A DNA stretch of 64,000 nt from Herbaspirillum sp. alder98 (GCF_020179755.1 NZ_JAIUCY010000004.1:372001-436000); one strand, 5' to 3'. Shown: positions 54,041 through 63,775, counted from the first letter of the stretch. Translations and numbers: made by a program. Notes: generated by a model not told the origin, from the sequence alone.

Positions 54041-54214
54041 ATGGACATTACCCGACCTCATTTGAAGCCAGCGCCACAACCAACGGCCAAACGCCCGCAC
54101 AAGGACCTGCAACAGCAGGCTGGCGTGACCCGCCAGCGCAACAACGCCAGCGACGATGCCGACCGTGACCGGCTGCGCCAGTCCCAGGCCGACCGCCAAA
54201 GCGATGCGATCTGA
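54041..54214 (+). CDS. Possible small hydrophilic protein, unknown
   Basis: A 57-codon frame starts at an ATG with AGAGGA eight bases upstream. The product is very polar, rich in Gln, Arg, Asp and Ala (HKDLQQQAGVTRQRNNASDD), with no signal or membrane segment. It lies between the histidine kinase start and the lrgB stop. The ribosome-binding site and amino-acid composition favour a real gene, but I cannot assign a family. Confidence 0.4.
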   Translation: MDITRPHLKPAPQPTAKRPHKDLQQQAGVTRQRNNASDDADRDRLRQSQADRQSDAI

Positions 54215-54221
54215 ATCCGGT

Positions 54222-54959
54222 TTACCCCAGCGCCTTGAGGAAGATCGGCAACATCATCGGCACCAGTACCGCCGTAAAAATACCATTGAGTCCCATGCCG
54301 AGCCCGGCGAAGGCGCCCATCTCGGCGCTGACCTGGAGCGCCCGCGCAGTGCCGATTCCATGTGACGCGACACCGAGCGCAAAGCCGCGCACGGCATGGC
54401 TTTCGATGCGCAGGAAATTGAGGATGAACTTGGCCGACACGGCGCCCAGTATGCCGGTGCAGATCACCATCACCGCCGTCAACGACGGCAGGCCGCCGAA
54501 GCGTTCGGCGATGGCCATGGCAATCGGCGTGGTCGCCGATTTGGGCGCCATCGACACCATGATTTCGCGCGACGCGCCCAGCCACCACGCAATACCGACT
54601 GCCGCCACGATGGCGGTGAGTGAGCCGGCGGCCAGGCCGAGCAGCAAGGGCCAGACCGCGCGCCGAAAATTGTTCCACTGCCTGAACAACGGCAAGGCCA
54701 ATGCAACGGTGGCCGGCCCCAGCATGAAATGAACGAATTGCGCGCCTTCGAAGTAGGTCTTGTACGAGGTGCGCGTGAGGGTCAGTATCGCCACCACGAT
54801 CACGATGGCGATCAAGACCGGGTTGGCGGCGGGGTGATACTTGCAGCGCCGGTAAAGATGCAACGCCACCAGGTACGCCGCCAGGGTCATGGTCAGGCCC
54901 AGCAGGGGCGAAGCCGCCAGGTAGACCCAGACTTCGCTGATGCGATCGAGCTGCCCCAT
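54222..54959 (-). CDS. lrgB: LrgB/CidB-family membrane protein
   Basis: This 245-residue protein has about seven hydrophobic segments and the LrgB signatures SVAPKSATTPIAMAIA-like MAPKSATTPIAMAIAERFGG and GVASHGIGTARALQVSAEMG. With LrgA it forms a membrane system linked to murein hydrolase control or to export of pyruvate and small acids. It begins one base after the lrgA stop, so the two are coupled. Confidence 0.92.
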   Translation of the reverse strand: MGQLDRISEVWVYLAASPLLGLTMTLAAYLVALHLYRRCKYHPAANPVLIAIVIVVAILTLTRTSYKTYFEGAQFVHFMLGPATVALALPLFRQWNNFRRAVWPLLLGLAAGSLTAIVAAVGIAWWLGASREIMVSMAPKSATTPIAMAIAERFGGLPSLTAVMVICTGILGAVSAKFILNFLRIESHAVRGFALGVASHGIGTARALQVSAEMGAFAGLGMGLNGIFTAVLVPMMLPIFLKALG

Positions 54960-54960
54960 G

Positions 54961-55332
54961 TTATTGGCCCTCCGACGGCGCTTGCGATCGCCGCTGCAGC
55001 TTGAGCGCCCAGTTGGTCACCAGCGCACCGACCGCAATGGCCAGCACCGTGCTGACCACCAGTGCGATCAGGATCGCCGCATAGTCGCCTTGCAACTGGG
55101 ACGCCGCCGCCATCACGCCCACCCCGGCCGGCACGAACAGCAGCGACAGGTGCTGCAGGATGCCCCAGGAGGTTTTTTCCACCACGTCGGCCAGGCGCGG
55201 ATATAACAGCAACGACACCAGCAGCAACAGCATGCCGATCACCGGCCCCGGCACCGTCAGACCCAGCAAGTGCGCAACGCCCTCGCCCAGGCACTGGAAG
55301 ATCAACAGAATGGCCAACGCCGTCAGATTCAT
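54961..55332 (-). CDS. lrgA: LrgA/CidA-family holin-like protein
   Basis: This 123-residue protein has four hydrophobic segments and the family motifs LTVPGPVIGMLLLL and LSLLFVPAGVGVMAA. It is the holin-like partner of LrgB and precedes it on the same strand. Its promoter lies in the 35-base gap after the Lrp gene or further upstream, because Lrp is transcribed in the same direction. Confidence 0.92.
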   Translation of the reverse strand: MNLTALAILLIFQCLGEGVAHLLGLTVPGPVIGMLLLLVSLLLYPRLADVVEKTSWGILQHLSLLFVPAGVGVMAAASQLQGDYAAILIALVVSTVLAIAVGALVTNWALKLQRRSQAPSEGQ

Positions 55333-55367
55333 TTCAACCTCTATCTCTAATCAATTCATCAGCGGCG

Positions 55368-55835
55368 CTACAAGGGCAGCGCCGTCTCGTACTTCACTTC
55401 ACGCAGCGCCACGCTGGTGTTGACCTGCGACACGCCATTGAGCTTGACCAGCACGTTGTGCAGAAAGTCATGGTAAGCCTCCATGTCGGGCACGATCACC
55501 TTGACCAGGTAATCGGCATTGCCGGTGGTTTCATAACACTCCACCACTTCCGGACGCAGCCGCATGGTTTCCTCGAAATTGTCGACCACGCCCTCGGCAT
55601 GACGCGCCAGCGAGATATGCGCCAGGCAGCATACCGACAGCCCCAGTTTGCGCCGGTCGACCAGCGCGGTGTAGCGCACGATGTAGCCGTTGTCCTCCAG
55701 TTCCTTCTGCCGACGCCAGCACGGGCTGGCCGACATGCCGACTTTTTCGGCCAGCTCATTGGACGAAATACGACCGTTTATTTGCAATTCAGCAAGGATT
55801 TTGTGCGATGCAGAATCCAGCGGTGTGTTTTTCAT
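55368..55835 (-). CDS. Lrp/AsnC-family transcriptional regulator
   Basis: This 155-residue regulator has an N-terminal helix-turn-helix (ILAELQINGRISSNELAEKV, then SASPCWRRQKELEDNGYI) and a C-terminal RAM ligand-binding domain (ECYETTGNADYLVKVIVPDM). It is divergent from the indolepyruvate oxidoreductase gene with about 150 bases between; this arrangement is usual for Lrp-type regulators of amino-acid catabolic genes, so aromatic amino acids are plausible effectors. It may also read on into lrgA. Confidence 0.92.
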   Translation of the reverse strand: MKNTPLDSASHKILAELQINGRISSNELAEKVGMSASPCWRRQKELEDNGYIVRYTALVDRRKLGLSVCCLAHISLARHAEGVVDNFEETMRLRPEVVECYETTGNADYLVKVIVPDMEAYHDFLHNVLVKLNGVSQVNTSVALREVKYETALPL

Positions 55836-55984
55836 TTTGTCTCCGTGTTTTAGAAATGTTTTTTCTATTCTAGTGATAGAAGGGGAATAAATAGAAATAA
55901 TTTTCTGGCTTGCGCGCCATATCCTTTTTTACCATCAAGTGTTCCCAGGCACCTTCCCGGCCCCTTTTTGGTGAAACGAAAATA

Positions 55985-58900
55985 ATGAATTCGGTGACAA
56001 TCCCCCCCTTCCGCTCGACCGTTGCGTCGGGCGCTCCAGAGACTGCTGCGACCCCGCTGGCAGATGCCGATTACGCGCTCTCGGACAACCTGACCCGCAG
56101 CAGCGGCCGGGTCTTCCTGACCGGCACGCAAGCGCTGGTGCGCCTGCTGTGCATGCAGAAGCGGGTGGACCAGGCAGAAGGCCTGGAGACCGGCGGCTTC
56201 ATCAGCGGCTATCGCGGTTCGCCCCTGGGCGCGGTCGACCAGGAACTGTGGCGCGCCTCGTCGCTGCTGCAGCAGCATGGCATCGAGTTTCTTCCGGCGA
56301 TCAACGAAGAACTGGGCGCCACCGCGGTACTCGGTTCACAGCAGGTGGAGGCGGACCCGACCCGCAAGGTGCAGGGCGTGTTTGCCATGTGGTACGGCAA
56401 GGGCCCGGGCGTGGACCGCGCCGGCGATGCGCTCAAGCATGGCAATGCGTATGGCTCTTCACCCCACGGCGGCGTGCTGGCGATACTGGGCGACGATCAT
56501 GGCTGCGTGTCGTCGTCGATGCCGCACCAGAGCGAGCAGGCGGTGATGGCCTGGGGCATGCCGGTGGTCAATCCCGCCAATATCCAGGAATACCTCGAGT
56601 TCGGCCTGTATGGCTGGGCGCTGTCGCGCTTTTCCGGCGCCTGGACCGGCTTCAAGGCGATTTCGGAGACGGTCGAAGGCGGCGCCGTGGTCGAATTGCC
56701 GGCGCTGCCGCGCTTCACCACTCCCACCGACTACCAGGCGCCCGCCGACGGCTTGCACAATCGCTGGCCCGACCTGCCCGGCCTGGCGCTGGAACAGCGG
56801 GTGCACGACAAGCTCGATGCGGTGCAGGCCTTTGCCCGCGCCAACTCCATCGACAAGCTGGTGGTGCCCGCACCGGCCGCGCGACTCGGCATCATCAGCG
56901 CCGGCAAGGCCTATCTCGACCTGCTCGAAGCGCTGGAACGGCTGGGACTACCGCTGGCCAGGCTGGCGCAACTGGGCATTCGCCTCTATAAGCCGGGCCT
57001 GACCTTTCCGCTGGAACGCACGCGCCTGACCGCCTTCGCCGCAGGCCTCGACGAATTACTGGTGGTCGAGGAAAAAGGCGCCGTCATCGAACAGCAACTG
57101 AAGAACCTGTTCTACAACCTGCCGCCGCAACAACGCCCGGCGATCATCGGCAAGACCGATGTCGATGGCCAGGGACTGCTGTCGGCGCTGGGTGAACTGC
57201 GCCCCTCGCGCATCGCACCGGCGCTGGTGCGCTGGCTGGCGCCCCGCTATCCCGAACTCGACCTGCAGCGCCTGCTGCCCGGCTTCTGCGCTGCCGACCT
57301 GCTGTCCAACAGCGCCGACGGGGTCAAGCGCACGCCTTATTTCTGTTCCGGCTGCCCGCACAACACGTCGACCAAGGTGCCGGAGGGCAGTCGCGCCATG
57401 GCCGGCATCGGTTGCCATTTCATGGCGACCTGGATGCAACGCGACACCGGCTACCTGGCGCAGATGGGGGGCGAAGGCGTGAACTGGGTGGCCAGTTCGC
57501 GCTTCGTCGGCGAGAAGCACGTGTTCCAGAACCTGGGCGATGGCACCTACTATCATTCGGGCTCCCTGGCGATTCGCCAGGCGATCGCCGCGCGCGCCAA
57601 CATCACCTACAAGATTCTCTACAACGATGCGGTGGCGATGACCGGCGGCCAGCCGGTGGATGGCACGCTGTCGGTGCCACAGATCGTGCAGCAGGTCACC
57701 AGCGAGGGCGCGGCCAAGGTGGTAGTGGTCACCGATGCCCCCGAGAATTATGCGAGCATCAGCCTGCCGGCCGGGGTCAGGGTGCATCACCGCAGCGAGC
57801 TCGATGTGATCCAGCGCATGCTGCGCGATATCCCGGGCGTGACGGTGCTGGTCTACGATCAGACCTGCGCGGCCGAGAAGCGCCGGCGTCGCAAGAAGAA
57901 CAAGCCCGACAAGATCGTCTTCCCCGATCCGCCACGCCGACTGATGATCAATGCGGCCGTGTGCGAAGGTTGTGGCGACTGCGGCGTGCAATCGAACTGC
58001 CTGTCGATCCTGCCGCTGGAAACCGAACTGGGCCGCAAGCGCCAGATCGAGCAATCTTCCTGCAACAAGGATTATTCGTGCGCCGAGGGTTTTTGCCCGA
58101 GCTTCGTGTCAGTGGTGGGCGGCTCGCTCAAGAAGCCTGCCAGCGCCAGCCTGACGCTGGCCGACCTGGAGCAGGCCCTGGCGTCTTATGCGACACCGAC
58201 GCCTTATGGTTTCGCCAAGCCGTTCGAAATCCTGGTGGCCGGCGTCGGTGGCACCGGCGTCGTGACGGTCGGCGCGCTGATCAGCATGGCCGCGCATCTC
58301 GAAGGCCGTGGCGCGTCCACCCTCGACTTCATGGGCTTTGCGCAGAAAGGCGGGGCGGTGCTGTCGCATGTGCGCATCGCCTCGTCGCCGTCGGCATTGA
58401 ACCAGGTGCGCATCGACCTGCAGCAAGCCGACGCCGTGTTCGCCTGCGACCTGGTGGTGGCCGCCATGCCAGAAAGCCTGGCGGTGATGCGGCGCGCGCA
58501 CACCCGCATCATTGCCAACGAGCGCGAGAGTCAGACGGCAGAATTCACCCGCAATCCGGACGCCTCGATCAACAAGGCCGGCCTGCTCGAAAAACTGGCA
58601 GCTGCCAGCGGCCACCAGCAGCTGTCGCAGATCGATGCCAATGAGACTGCGGCACGCTTCCTGGGCGACCCGATCGGCGCCAATATCCTGTTGCTCGGTT
58701 ATGCCTGGCAAAGCGGCCTGGTGCCGGTGGGCTTGCCGGCGCTGCTGCGCGCCATCGAACTCAACGCGGTGGCCGTCGACATGAACAAGCGCGCCTTCAT
58801 GCTGGGTCGACTGGCGGCGGCCGACGCCAGTGCGCTCGACCGGCTCGGCCGGCCACGCCATCAGGTCATCCAGTTTGCCGCGCCCAAGTCGCTGGCAGAT

Positions 58901-59566
58901 ACCGTGGCATTGCGGGTCGAATGGCTGACCCGCTACCAGAACGCCGCCTATGCGCATCGCTATGCCGAGGCGGTAGCCGCCATCGAGCAACGCGAAGTGA
59001 TGCTGGAAGGCGATGCATCGCCACGCCAGCTGAGCAAGACAGTGGCACGCAACCTGTTCAAGCTGATGGCCTACAAGGACGAATACGAAGTGGCGCGCCT
59101 GCACGCCGACCCGCAATTTCGGGCCCAGATCGCGGCGCAGTTCGAAGGCGACTACAAGCTGCAATTTCATCTGGCGCCACCGATACTGGCCCGCAAGAAA
59201 CCGGGTTCCGATATTCCGGCCAAGACCCGTTTCGGCGGCTGGATGATGACCGGATTCTCCTGGCTGGCCACCTTGAAGCCGCTGCGCGGCACGCCCTTCG
59301 ATGTGTTCGGCTATACCGACGAGCGCCGCCGCGAACGCCACTGGCGTGACCGCTACCTGCAATGGCTGGCCACGCTGGCGCAGCAACTGCAGCCCCACAA
59401 CAAGGCTGCCGCGCTGAAACTGGCGCAGGTGCCGGAGCGCATCCGTGGCTACGGACACGTCAAGCTGGCCGCGATGACGACCGCCGATGCGCAATGGCAG
59501 GCCGGCTTGTCGGGCTTCGCGCAGGCGCCGGTGAGCGGACCCGCCGAACACCGCAAATCGGCTTAA
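55985..59566 (+). CDS. Indolepyruvate ferredoxin oxidoreductase family protein (fused subunits)
   Basis: This 1193-residue enzyme decarboxylates aryl-pyruvates (from Trp, Phe, Tyr transamination) to aryl-acetyl-CoA using TPP and iron-sulfur clusters. Order: pyrimidine-binding alpha part (TGTQALVRLL, GFISGYRGSPLG), TPP-binding part (CSGCPHNTS, GIGCHFMATW, GDGTYYHSG), a cysteine cluster from Cys660 (CEGCGDCG, then SCNKDYSC), a gamma part (VAGVGGTGVVTVGAL) and a C-terminal DUF6537-like tail (KAAALKLAQVPERIRGYG). Fusion into one chain is typical of betaproteobacteria. The ATG at 55985 was preferred to 55910 because residues before it are unconserved. Confidence 0.93.
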   Translation: MNSVTIPPFRSTVASGAPETAATPLADADYALSDNLTRSSGRVFLTGTQALVRLLCMQKRVDQAEGLETGGFISGYRGSPLGAVDQELWRASSLLQQHGIEFLPAINEELGATAVLGSQQVEADPTRKVQGVFAMWYGKGPGVDRAGDALKHGNAYGSSPHGGVLAILGDDHGCVSSSMPHQSEQAVMAWGMPVVNPANIQEYLEFGLYGWALSRFSGAWTGFKAISETVEGGAVVELPALPRFTTPTDYQAPADGLHNRWPDLPGLALEQRVHDKLDAVQAFARANSIDKLVVPAPAARLGIISAGKAYLDLLEALERLGLPLARLAQLGIRLYKPGLTFPLERTRLTAFAAGLDELLVVEEKGAVIEQQLKNLFYNLPPQQRPAIIGKTDVDGQGLLSALGELRPSRIAPALVRWLAPRYPELDLQRLLPGFCAADLLSNSADGVKRTPYFCSGCPHNTSTKVPEGSRAMAGIGCHFMATWMQRDTGYLAQMGGEGVNWVASSRFVGEKHVFQNLGDGTYYHSGSLAIRQAIAARANITYKILYNDAVAMTGGQPVDGTLSVPQIVQQVTSEGAAKVVVVTDAPENYASISLPAGVRVHHRSELDVIQRMLRDIPGVTVLVYDQTCAAEKRRRRKKNKPDKIVFPDPPRRLMINAAVCEGCGDCGVQSNCLSILPLETELGRKRQIEQSSCNKDYSCAEGFCPSFVSVVGGSLKKPASASLTLADLEQALASYATPTPYGFAKPFEILVAGVGGTGVVTVGALISMAAHLEGRGASTLDFMGFAQKGGAVLSHVRIASSPSALNQVRIDLQQADAVFACDLVVAAMPESLAVMRRAHTRIIANERESQTAEFTRNPDASINKAGLLEKLAAASGHQQLSQIDANETAARFLGDPIGANILLLGYAWQSGLVPVGLPALLRAIELNAVAVDMNKRAFMLGRLAAADASALDRLGRPRHQVIQFAAPKSLADTVALRVEWLTRYQNAAYAHRYAEAVAAIEQREVMLEGDASPRQLSKTVARNLFKLMAYKDEYEVARLHADPQFRAQIAAQFEGDYKLQFHLAPPILARKKPGSDIPAKTRFGGWMMTGFSWLATLKPLRGTPFDVFGYTDERRRERHWRDRYLQWLATLAQQLQPHNKAAALKLAQVPERIRGYGHVKLAAMTTADAQWQAGLSGFAQAPVSGPAEHRKSA

Positions 59567-59711
59567 TCCACATCAATACTGGCGACTTGTTGCACAAGGG
59601 AAAGTTAACAAGATATAGTCCGGCGTCATGTTTCTTGCGAGAAATAACCGACAAGAAGTCACGACCCGGCCAGGCAATGGCTGGAATCGCTTACCTACCG
59701 AGGAGCCAGTC

Positions 59712-60560
59712 ATGCCGGCCAACAAGCCGCCCTCCCCCGTTATCGGCCGCCAGCATCGTTCACTCGCGGCATCCCCGGACTCCACGCCGCGGTCGTTACG
59801 TCAGCGGCTGGCAGATCCGGGGCCTTTATTCGGCCTGACCTGCTCCACGCCGTCGCCAACCACTGTCGAGTTGATCGCGGCCGCAGGCTACGACTACCTG
59901 ATCGTCGATGTCGACCAGTTAGTGCCCCAATCCAATGCGCTGGCCGACATCGCGACGGCGGCCCGACACGCCCGCATCGCGCTGCTGGCCAAGGTCGTCA
60001 CAGCGGCCCAGACCCGGCAGGCAGTGGGCCATGCGGTCAGCGGCATCGTGCTGTCGCGCGTGTGCTGCCCGCTGCAGGCGGCCGCTGCGGTGCGCGACTG
60101 TCGCCAGGCCATGCAAGTGCTGCGGGCGCAAGAGCACGCGTCACATGCCTGGCTGTCGTTTCTGGGACGCAGCGCGGCACCCGATGAATTGCCCTTGCTG
60201 CTGGCTGCCATCGAGGATGGTGACGGCGTGGCGTGCGCCGGCGAGATCGCAGCGGTGGACGGAATCGATATCCTGATGGAAAGCACCACCGCCTTGTCGC
60301 ACGCGCTGCAGTTACCGTGGCAGACCAGGCACCCTTCGGTGCAGGCAGCGGGACGGGCGGTGCGGCTGGCGGCGCAAGCGGCAGGAAAACAGTTCTGCGC
60401 CCATCCGCAGGCGCCGATCGAACTCGACGCTGCCCTTGAAGACGACGTACGCCTGTTCGTGCTGGGGGATGACCGCGTGATCAGCCGGCGTGCGATGAGC
60501 AACCAGCTGGAGCGCTATCGCTGGCGCTCCGGAGAAAGCAACGACGAAAGCAGCTGCTGA
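59712..60560 (+). CDS. HpcH/HpaI-type aldolase family protein
   Basis: This 282-residue protein resembles class II pyruvate aldolases of the HpcH/HpaI group in its barrel: PGPLFGLTCSTPSPTTVELIAAAG, YDYLIVDVDQ (metal-site aspartate region), LAKVVTAAQTR and a late GDDRVISRRAM. Several usual catalytic residues (the Arg of the RVP motif, the Glu of the ExP motif) are not obvious, so activity may be altered or lost. GGAGCC seven bases before the ATG supports 59712 over 59628. It follows the indolepyruvate gene by 145 bases on the same strand. Confidence 0.7.
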   Translation: MPANKPPSPVIGRQHRSLAASPDSTPRSLRQRLADPGPLFGLTCSTPSPTTVELIAAAGYDYLIVDVDQLVPQSNALADIATAARHARIALLAKVVTAAQTRQAVGHAVSGIVLSRVCCPLQAAAAVRDCRQAMQVLRAQEHASHAWLSFLGRSAAPDELPLLLAAIEDGDGVACAGEIAAVDGIDILMESTTALSHALQLPWQTRHPSVQAAGRAVRLAAQAAGKQFCAHPQAPIELDAALEDDVRLFVLGDDRVISRRAMSNQLERYRWRSGESNDESSC

Positions 60561-60569
60561 ACGATGACG

Positions 60570-61187
60570 TCAGGCGCGACGCGAGCGCTTGGTGGCAGCC
60601 GGGGCCGAGGGCTTGGATGCACCGGCTTCGGCGGCTGCCTTGGTCGCCCTGGAGCGCTTGACGGGCGCCGGTGCAGCCTGCTCTTCGTTGGCCGCCTCGC
60701 GATGACGGGCCAGCGAGTCGAGCCGCGTACGCAAGGCTTCATCGGCCTGCGGGCCGGCCACGATACTGAAGTCGCTGCCATTGATTTCGCGACCGCTATT
60801 GCGGTCGACCAGTGCCAGGTCGACCTGGCGCCCGGTGCTGGAATCGACCAGCATCACGCTTGGGCCTTCCGGCGCGAAATGCTTGTTGCCCCAGGCATTG
60901 AGGGCAATGATGATGGTCCGGAAATCACGGCCGAGGTCGGTCAGGACATATTCGAAACGGGGCGGCCGATCGCTGTACTGGCGACGCTCGAGCAAACCCG
61001 CATCGACCAGCGTATGCAAGCGCCGGGTCAGCATGTTGGGCGCGATGTCGAGGCTCTTCTGGAACTGATCGAAACGCGTCAGGCCCTGCAACGCATCGCG
61101 CAGGATCAGGATGCTCCACCACTCGCCCACCCGCTCCAGCGTGCGCGCCACCGGGCATTGCATGTTGCCAAAACTCTTGCGTTCCAT
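60570..61187 (-). CDS. HxlR-family transcriptional regulator
   Basis: This 205-residue regulator has the HxlR winged helix (CPVARTLERVGEWWSILILR, FDQFQKSLDIAPNMLTRRLH) in residues 8-105 and a C-terminal extension with a low-complexity basic tail (KRSRATKAAAEAGASKP). HxlR proteins often sense quinones or aldehydes through an N-terminal cysteine; Cys11 is in that position. It is divergent from the MaoC gene; direct repeats in the 102-base gap are candidate sites. Confidence 0.88.
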   Translation of the reverse strand: MERKSFGNMQCPVARTLERVGEWWSILILRDALQGLTRFDQFQKSLDIAPNMLTRRLHTLVDAGLLERRQYSDRPPRFEYVLTDLGRDFRTIIIALNAWGNKHFAPEGPSVMLVDSSTGRQVDLALVDRNSGREINGSDFSIVAGPQADEALRTRLDSLARHREAANEEQAAPAPVKRSRATKAAAEAGASKPSAPAATKRSRRA

Positions 61188-61213
61188 GTCGATTCCTTGC
61201 CAGCGAATTTTCG

Positions 61214-61247
61214 CTATCATTTTCAAGCACTACTGACTATCATTTTG
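61214..61247. promoter_or_regulatory. Direct repeats between HxlR and MaoC genes
   Basis: CTATCATTTT occurs at 61214-61223 and 61238-61247, 24 bp apart, in the divergent promoter region. The second copy runs into CATTTTGCAATG, a short inverted repeat. Confidence 0.45.
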
Positions 61248-61289
61248 CAATGATGTTTGCAGTATATCTCAATCGTTCCGGGAGACGCC

Positions 61290-61745
61290 ATGAAAGAGCC
61301 ATTGTTCCTTGAAGACTTCGAACCCGGGCAAGTTTTTCGCCACCCTGGGGGCATGCCGGTGTCGAGCGAGGCGATCAAGCAATTTGCCGGACAGTTCGAC
61401 CCGCAGCCATTTCACCTGGATGAGCTTGCCGCGCAGCAGTCTTTCTTTGGTGGCCTGGCCGCCAGCGGCTGGCATACGGCGGCGCTGACCATGCGCATGC
61501 TGGTGGAGACCTTGCCGATCGAGGGTGGGTTGATCGGCGCCGGCTTCGATGAATTTCGCTGGCCGCGTCCGACCCGGCCCGGCGATATATTGAGGATGGA
61601 GGTAGAGGTGCTGGGGGTGAAATTCTCGCAATCGAAGCCGCATCAGGGCTTCCTGCATCACCGCGTCACCACCACCAACCAGCACGATCAGCCGGTATTG
61701 GTGATGACGGGAAACCTGCTGGCGCCGCGGCGACCAGCGGGCTGA
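61290..61745 (+). CDS. MaoC-family (hot-dog fold) dehydratase
   Basis: This 151-residue protein has a MaoC hot-dog fold: FLEDFEPGQVF at the N-terminus, the hydratase loop FAGQFDPQPFHLDELAAQQS (Asp and His of the catalytic pair) and GLAASGWHTAALTMRML. The family hydrates enoyl-CoA. The start has GGGAGA at seven bases. It is divergent from HxlR and convergent with maiA, its stop being adjacent to the maiA stop. Confidence 0.88.
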   Translation: MKEPLFLEDFEPGQVFRHPGGMPVSSEAIKQFAGQFDPQPFHLDELAAQQSFFGGLAASGWHTAALTMRMLVETLPIEGGLIGAGFDEFRWPRPTRPGDILRMEVEVLGVKFSQSKPHQGFLHHRVTTTNQHDQPVLVMTGNLLAPRRPAG

Positions 61746-62393
61746 TCAGGCCGCGTCGGGCTGTTGCGCCGGATGTGCCTGCTGGAACGCCGGCAACGCA
61801 TTACAGGCGTCTTCGATGGCCACCAGCGTCGGGTACGGCGCCATGTCGACTTCGAAGCGGCGCGCATTGAACATCTGCGGCACCAGGCAGCAATCGGCCA
61901 GGGTCGGGGTATCGCCGACGCAGAAGTGACCGCGGGTGGCATCGGCGGCAAGCTGGGCCTCGAGTGCGCTGAAGCCGAGCGTGATCCAGTGCTGTATCCA
62001 GTCGTTCTTCTTGTCTTCGTCCACCCCCAGCTGATGCTTGAGATAACGCAGCACGCGCAGGTTGTTCAGCGGATGGATCTCACAGGCGATATCCAGCGCC
62101 AGGGCGCGGATGCGCGCACGCTGGAGCGCATCGCCCGGCAGCAGCGATGGCATCGGAAAGCGTTCGTCCAGGTATTCGAGTATCGCCAGCGACTGCGTCA
62201 GGTGCCGGCCGCCCTGCGCCAGTACCGGCACCAGCGAATGCGGATTGAGGGCGGCGAAATCGGGCAGGAACTGTTCGCCGCCCTGGTTCAGCAGATGCAC
62301 CGGGATGGTGTCGAAAACCTGCCCTTTCAGGTTGAGCGCAATACGCACGCGGTACGATGCCGAACTGCGGAAATAGCTGTACAGGGTTGTCAT
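61746..62393 (-). CDS. maiA: Maleylacetoacetate isomerase
   Basis: This 215-residue zeta-class glutathione transferase isomerises maleylacetoacetate to fumarylacetoacetate in tyrosine and phenylalanine breakdown. It has the zeta signature SYFRSSASYRVRIALNLKG (catalytic Ser and Cys-free loop), QSLAILEYLDERFP and DTPTLADCCLVPQ. It follows fahA on the minus strand with 44 bases between. Confidence 0.94.
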   Translation of the reverse strand: MTTLYSYFRSSASYRVRIALNLKGQVFDTIPVHLLNQGGEQFLPDFAALNPHSLVPVLAQGGRHLTQSLAILEYLDERFPMPSLLPGDALQRARIRALALDIACEIHPLNNLRVLRYLKHQLGVDEDKKNDWIQHWITLGFSALEAQLAADATRGHFCVGDTPTLADCCLVPQMFNARRFEVDMAPYPTLVAIEDACNALPAFQQAHPAQQPDAA

Positions 62394-62437
62394 CCTCGTC
62401 CTTGCGTGGGGCCAGTGTGGTGGCAGTGTAAGTGATG

Positions 62438-63775
62438 TCAGCCCGGCGTGCGCGCCGGCAGCACGGTTCCTGCCACTTCACCGAAACCGATGCGCGGCAA
62501 ACCGGCACGCTGCGCCACGGCGCGCATGACGATGGTGTCGCCGTCCTCGATGAAGATGCGCTCCTGGCCGTTGGCAAGCTTGACCGCCTGCTTGCCGCCG
62601 TGACTCAGTTCCAGCAGCGACCCGGCTTCGTCCGGCTGGGGACCGGACAAGGTCCCCGACCCGAAGAGATCGCCCGGTCGCAGATTGCAGCCATTGACCG
62701 TATGGTGCGCCACCAGCTGCGCCACGCTCCAGTATGAATCGCGGAAATTGGACAGCGACAGACGCTGCGCCGGCTGCCCTGCTTCGCGCATGGCGGCAGT
62801 CTGGATCAGCACCTCCAGTTGCAGGTCGATGGCGCCATGGTCGCGCAATGCGGGGCTATCGAGATAGGCCAGCGGCTGCGGGTCTTCGGCGGCGCGGGTC
62901 CAGCCGCTGCGGTATGGCGCCAACGCCTCGAGCGTGACCACCCAGGGCGAGATGGTCGAGGCGAAACTCTTCGACAGGAACGGCCCCAGCGGTTGATATT
63001 CCCAGGCCTGGATGTCGCGGGCCGACCAATCGTTCAAGAGACACAGGCCGAAGACGCGCTGCTCGGCCTGCGCCATCGGCACCGCCTCGCCCAGCGCATT
63101 CTCGCCACCGATGAAGATGCCCACTTCCAGCTCGTAGTCGAGCCGCTTGCAGGGCCCGAACGAGGGCGTCTCGGCGTCCGGCGCGCGGGTCTGGCCCAGT
63201 GGCCGGCGCAACTGCTGGCCCGACACCGCAATCGACGATGCGCGGCCGTGATAGCCGATCGGCACCCATTTGTAATTGGGCAGCAATGGATTGTCCGGGC
63301 GAAACAGCTTGCCGATGCTGGTGGCGTGATGGATCGAGGTATAGAAATCGGTGTAGTCGCCGATCACGGCCGGCAAGCCATGCTCGGCCTGCGTCTGCGG
63401 CACCAGACACGTCGCCAGTTCAGCCTGATGCGACGAAGCGCTGCGCAGCACGCGCGACAGGGCCAGGCGCAACGCCGACCAGGCCGGGGCATCCAGCGCC
63501 ATCAAGCCATTCAGTGAATTGCCTTCGGCGGCCACCTGGGCGGCGTGGCGCGTGAGCTCATCGAAGCCCGAGAAGACGCCTGCGGCCTGTGCCGCATGCA
63601 GATCGAGGATGGCGTCGCCGATGGCCACGCCGACGCGCCACGGCGCATCGCTGCCGGCGCGTCGGAATACGCCATACGGCAGGTTCTGGATCGGGAATGG
63701 GTGGTCCTGGCCATTGGCGCTGTCGACCCAGCTGCGCAGCGAGATGTCGTGGGTTTCGTTCAATGCGATGCTCAT
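62438..63775 (-). CDS. fahA: Fumarylacetoacetase
   Basis: This 445-residue enzyme cleaves fumarylacetoacetate to fumarate and acetoacetate. It has an N-terminal SH3-like part ([25 protein letters not shown]), then the FAH fold with [21 protein letters not shown] (metal and catalytic His), [31 protein letters not shown] and [19 protein letters not shown] start at the ATG at 63775, which overlaps the hmgA stop by 4 bases. The longer frame runs through hmgA and is not coding. It is the middle gene of hmgA-fahA-maiA. Confidence 0.95.
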   Translation of the reverse strand: MSIALNETHDISLRSWVDSANGQDHPFPIQNLPYGVFRRAGSDAPWRVGVAIGDAILDLHAAQAAGVFSGFDELTRHAAQVAAEGNSLNGLMALDAPAWSALRLALSRVLRSASSHQAELATCLVPQTQAEHGLPAVIGDYTDFYTSIHHATSIGKLFRPDNPLLPNYKWVPIGYHGRASSIAVSGQQLRRPLGQTRAPDAETPSFGPCKRLDYELEVGIFIGGENALGEAVPMAQAEQRVFGLCLLNDWSARDIQAWEYQPLGPFLSKSFASTISPWVVTLEALAPYRSGWTRAAEDPQPLAYLDSPALRDHGAIDLQLEVLIQTAAMREAGQPAQRLSLSNFRDSYWSVAQLVAHHTVNGCNLRPGDLFGSGTLSGPQPDEAGSLLELSHGGKQAVKLANGQERIFIEDGDTIVMRAVAQRAGLPRIGFGEVAGTVLPARTPG

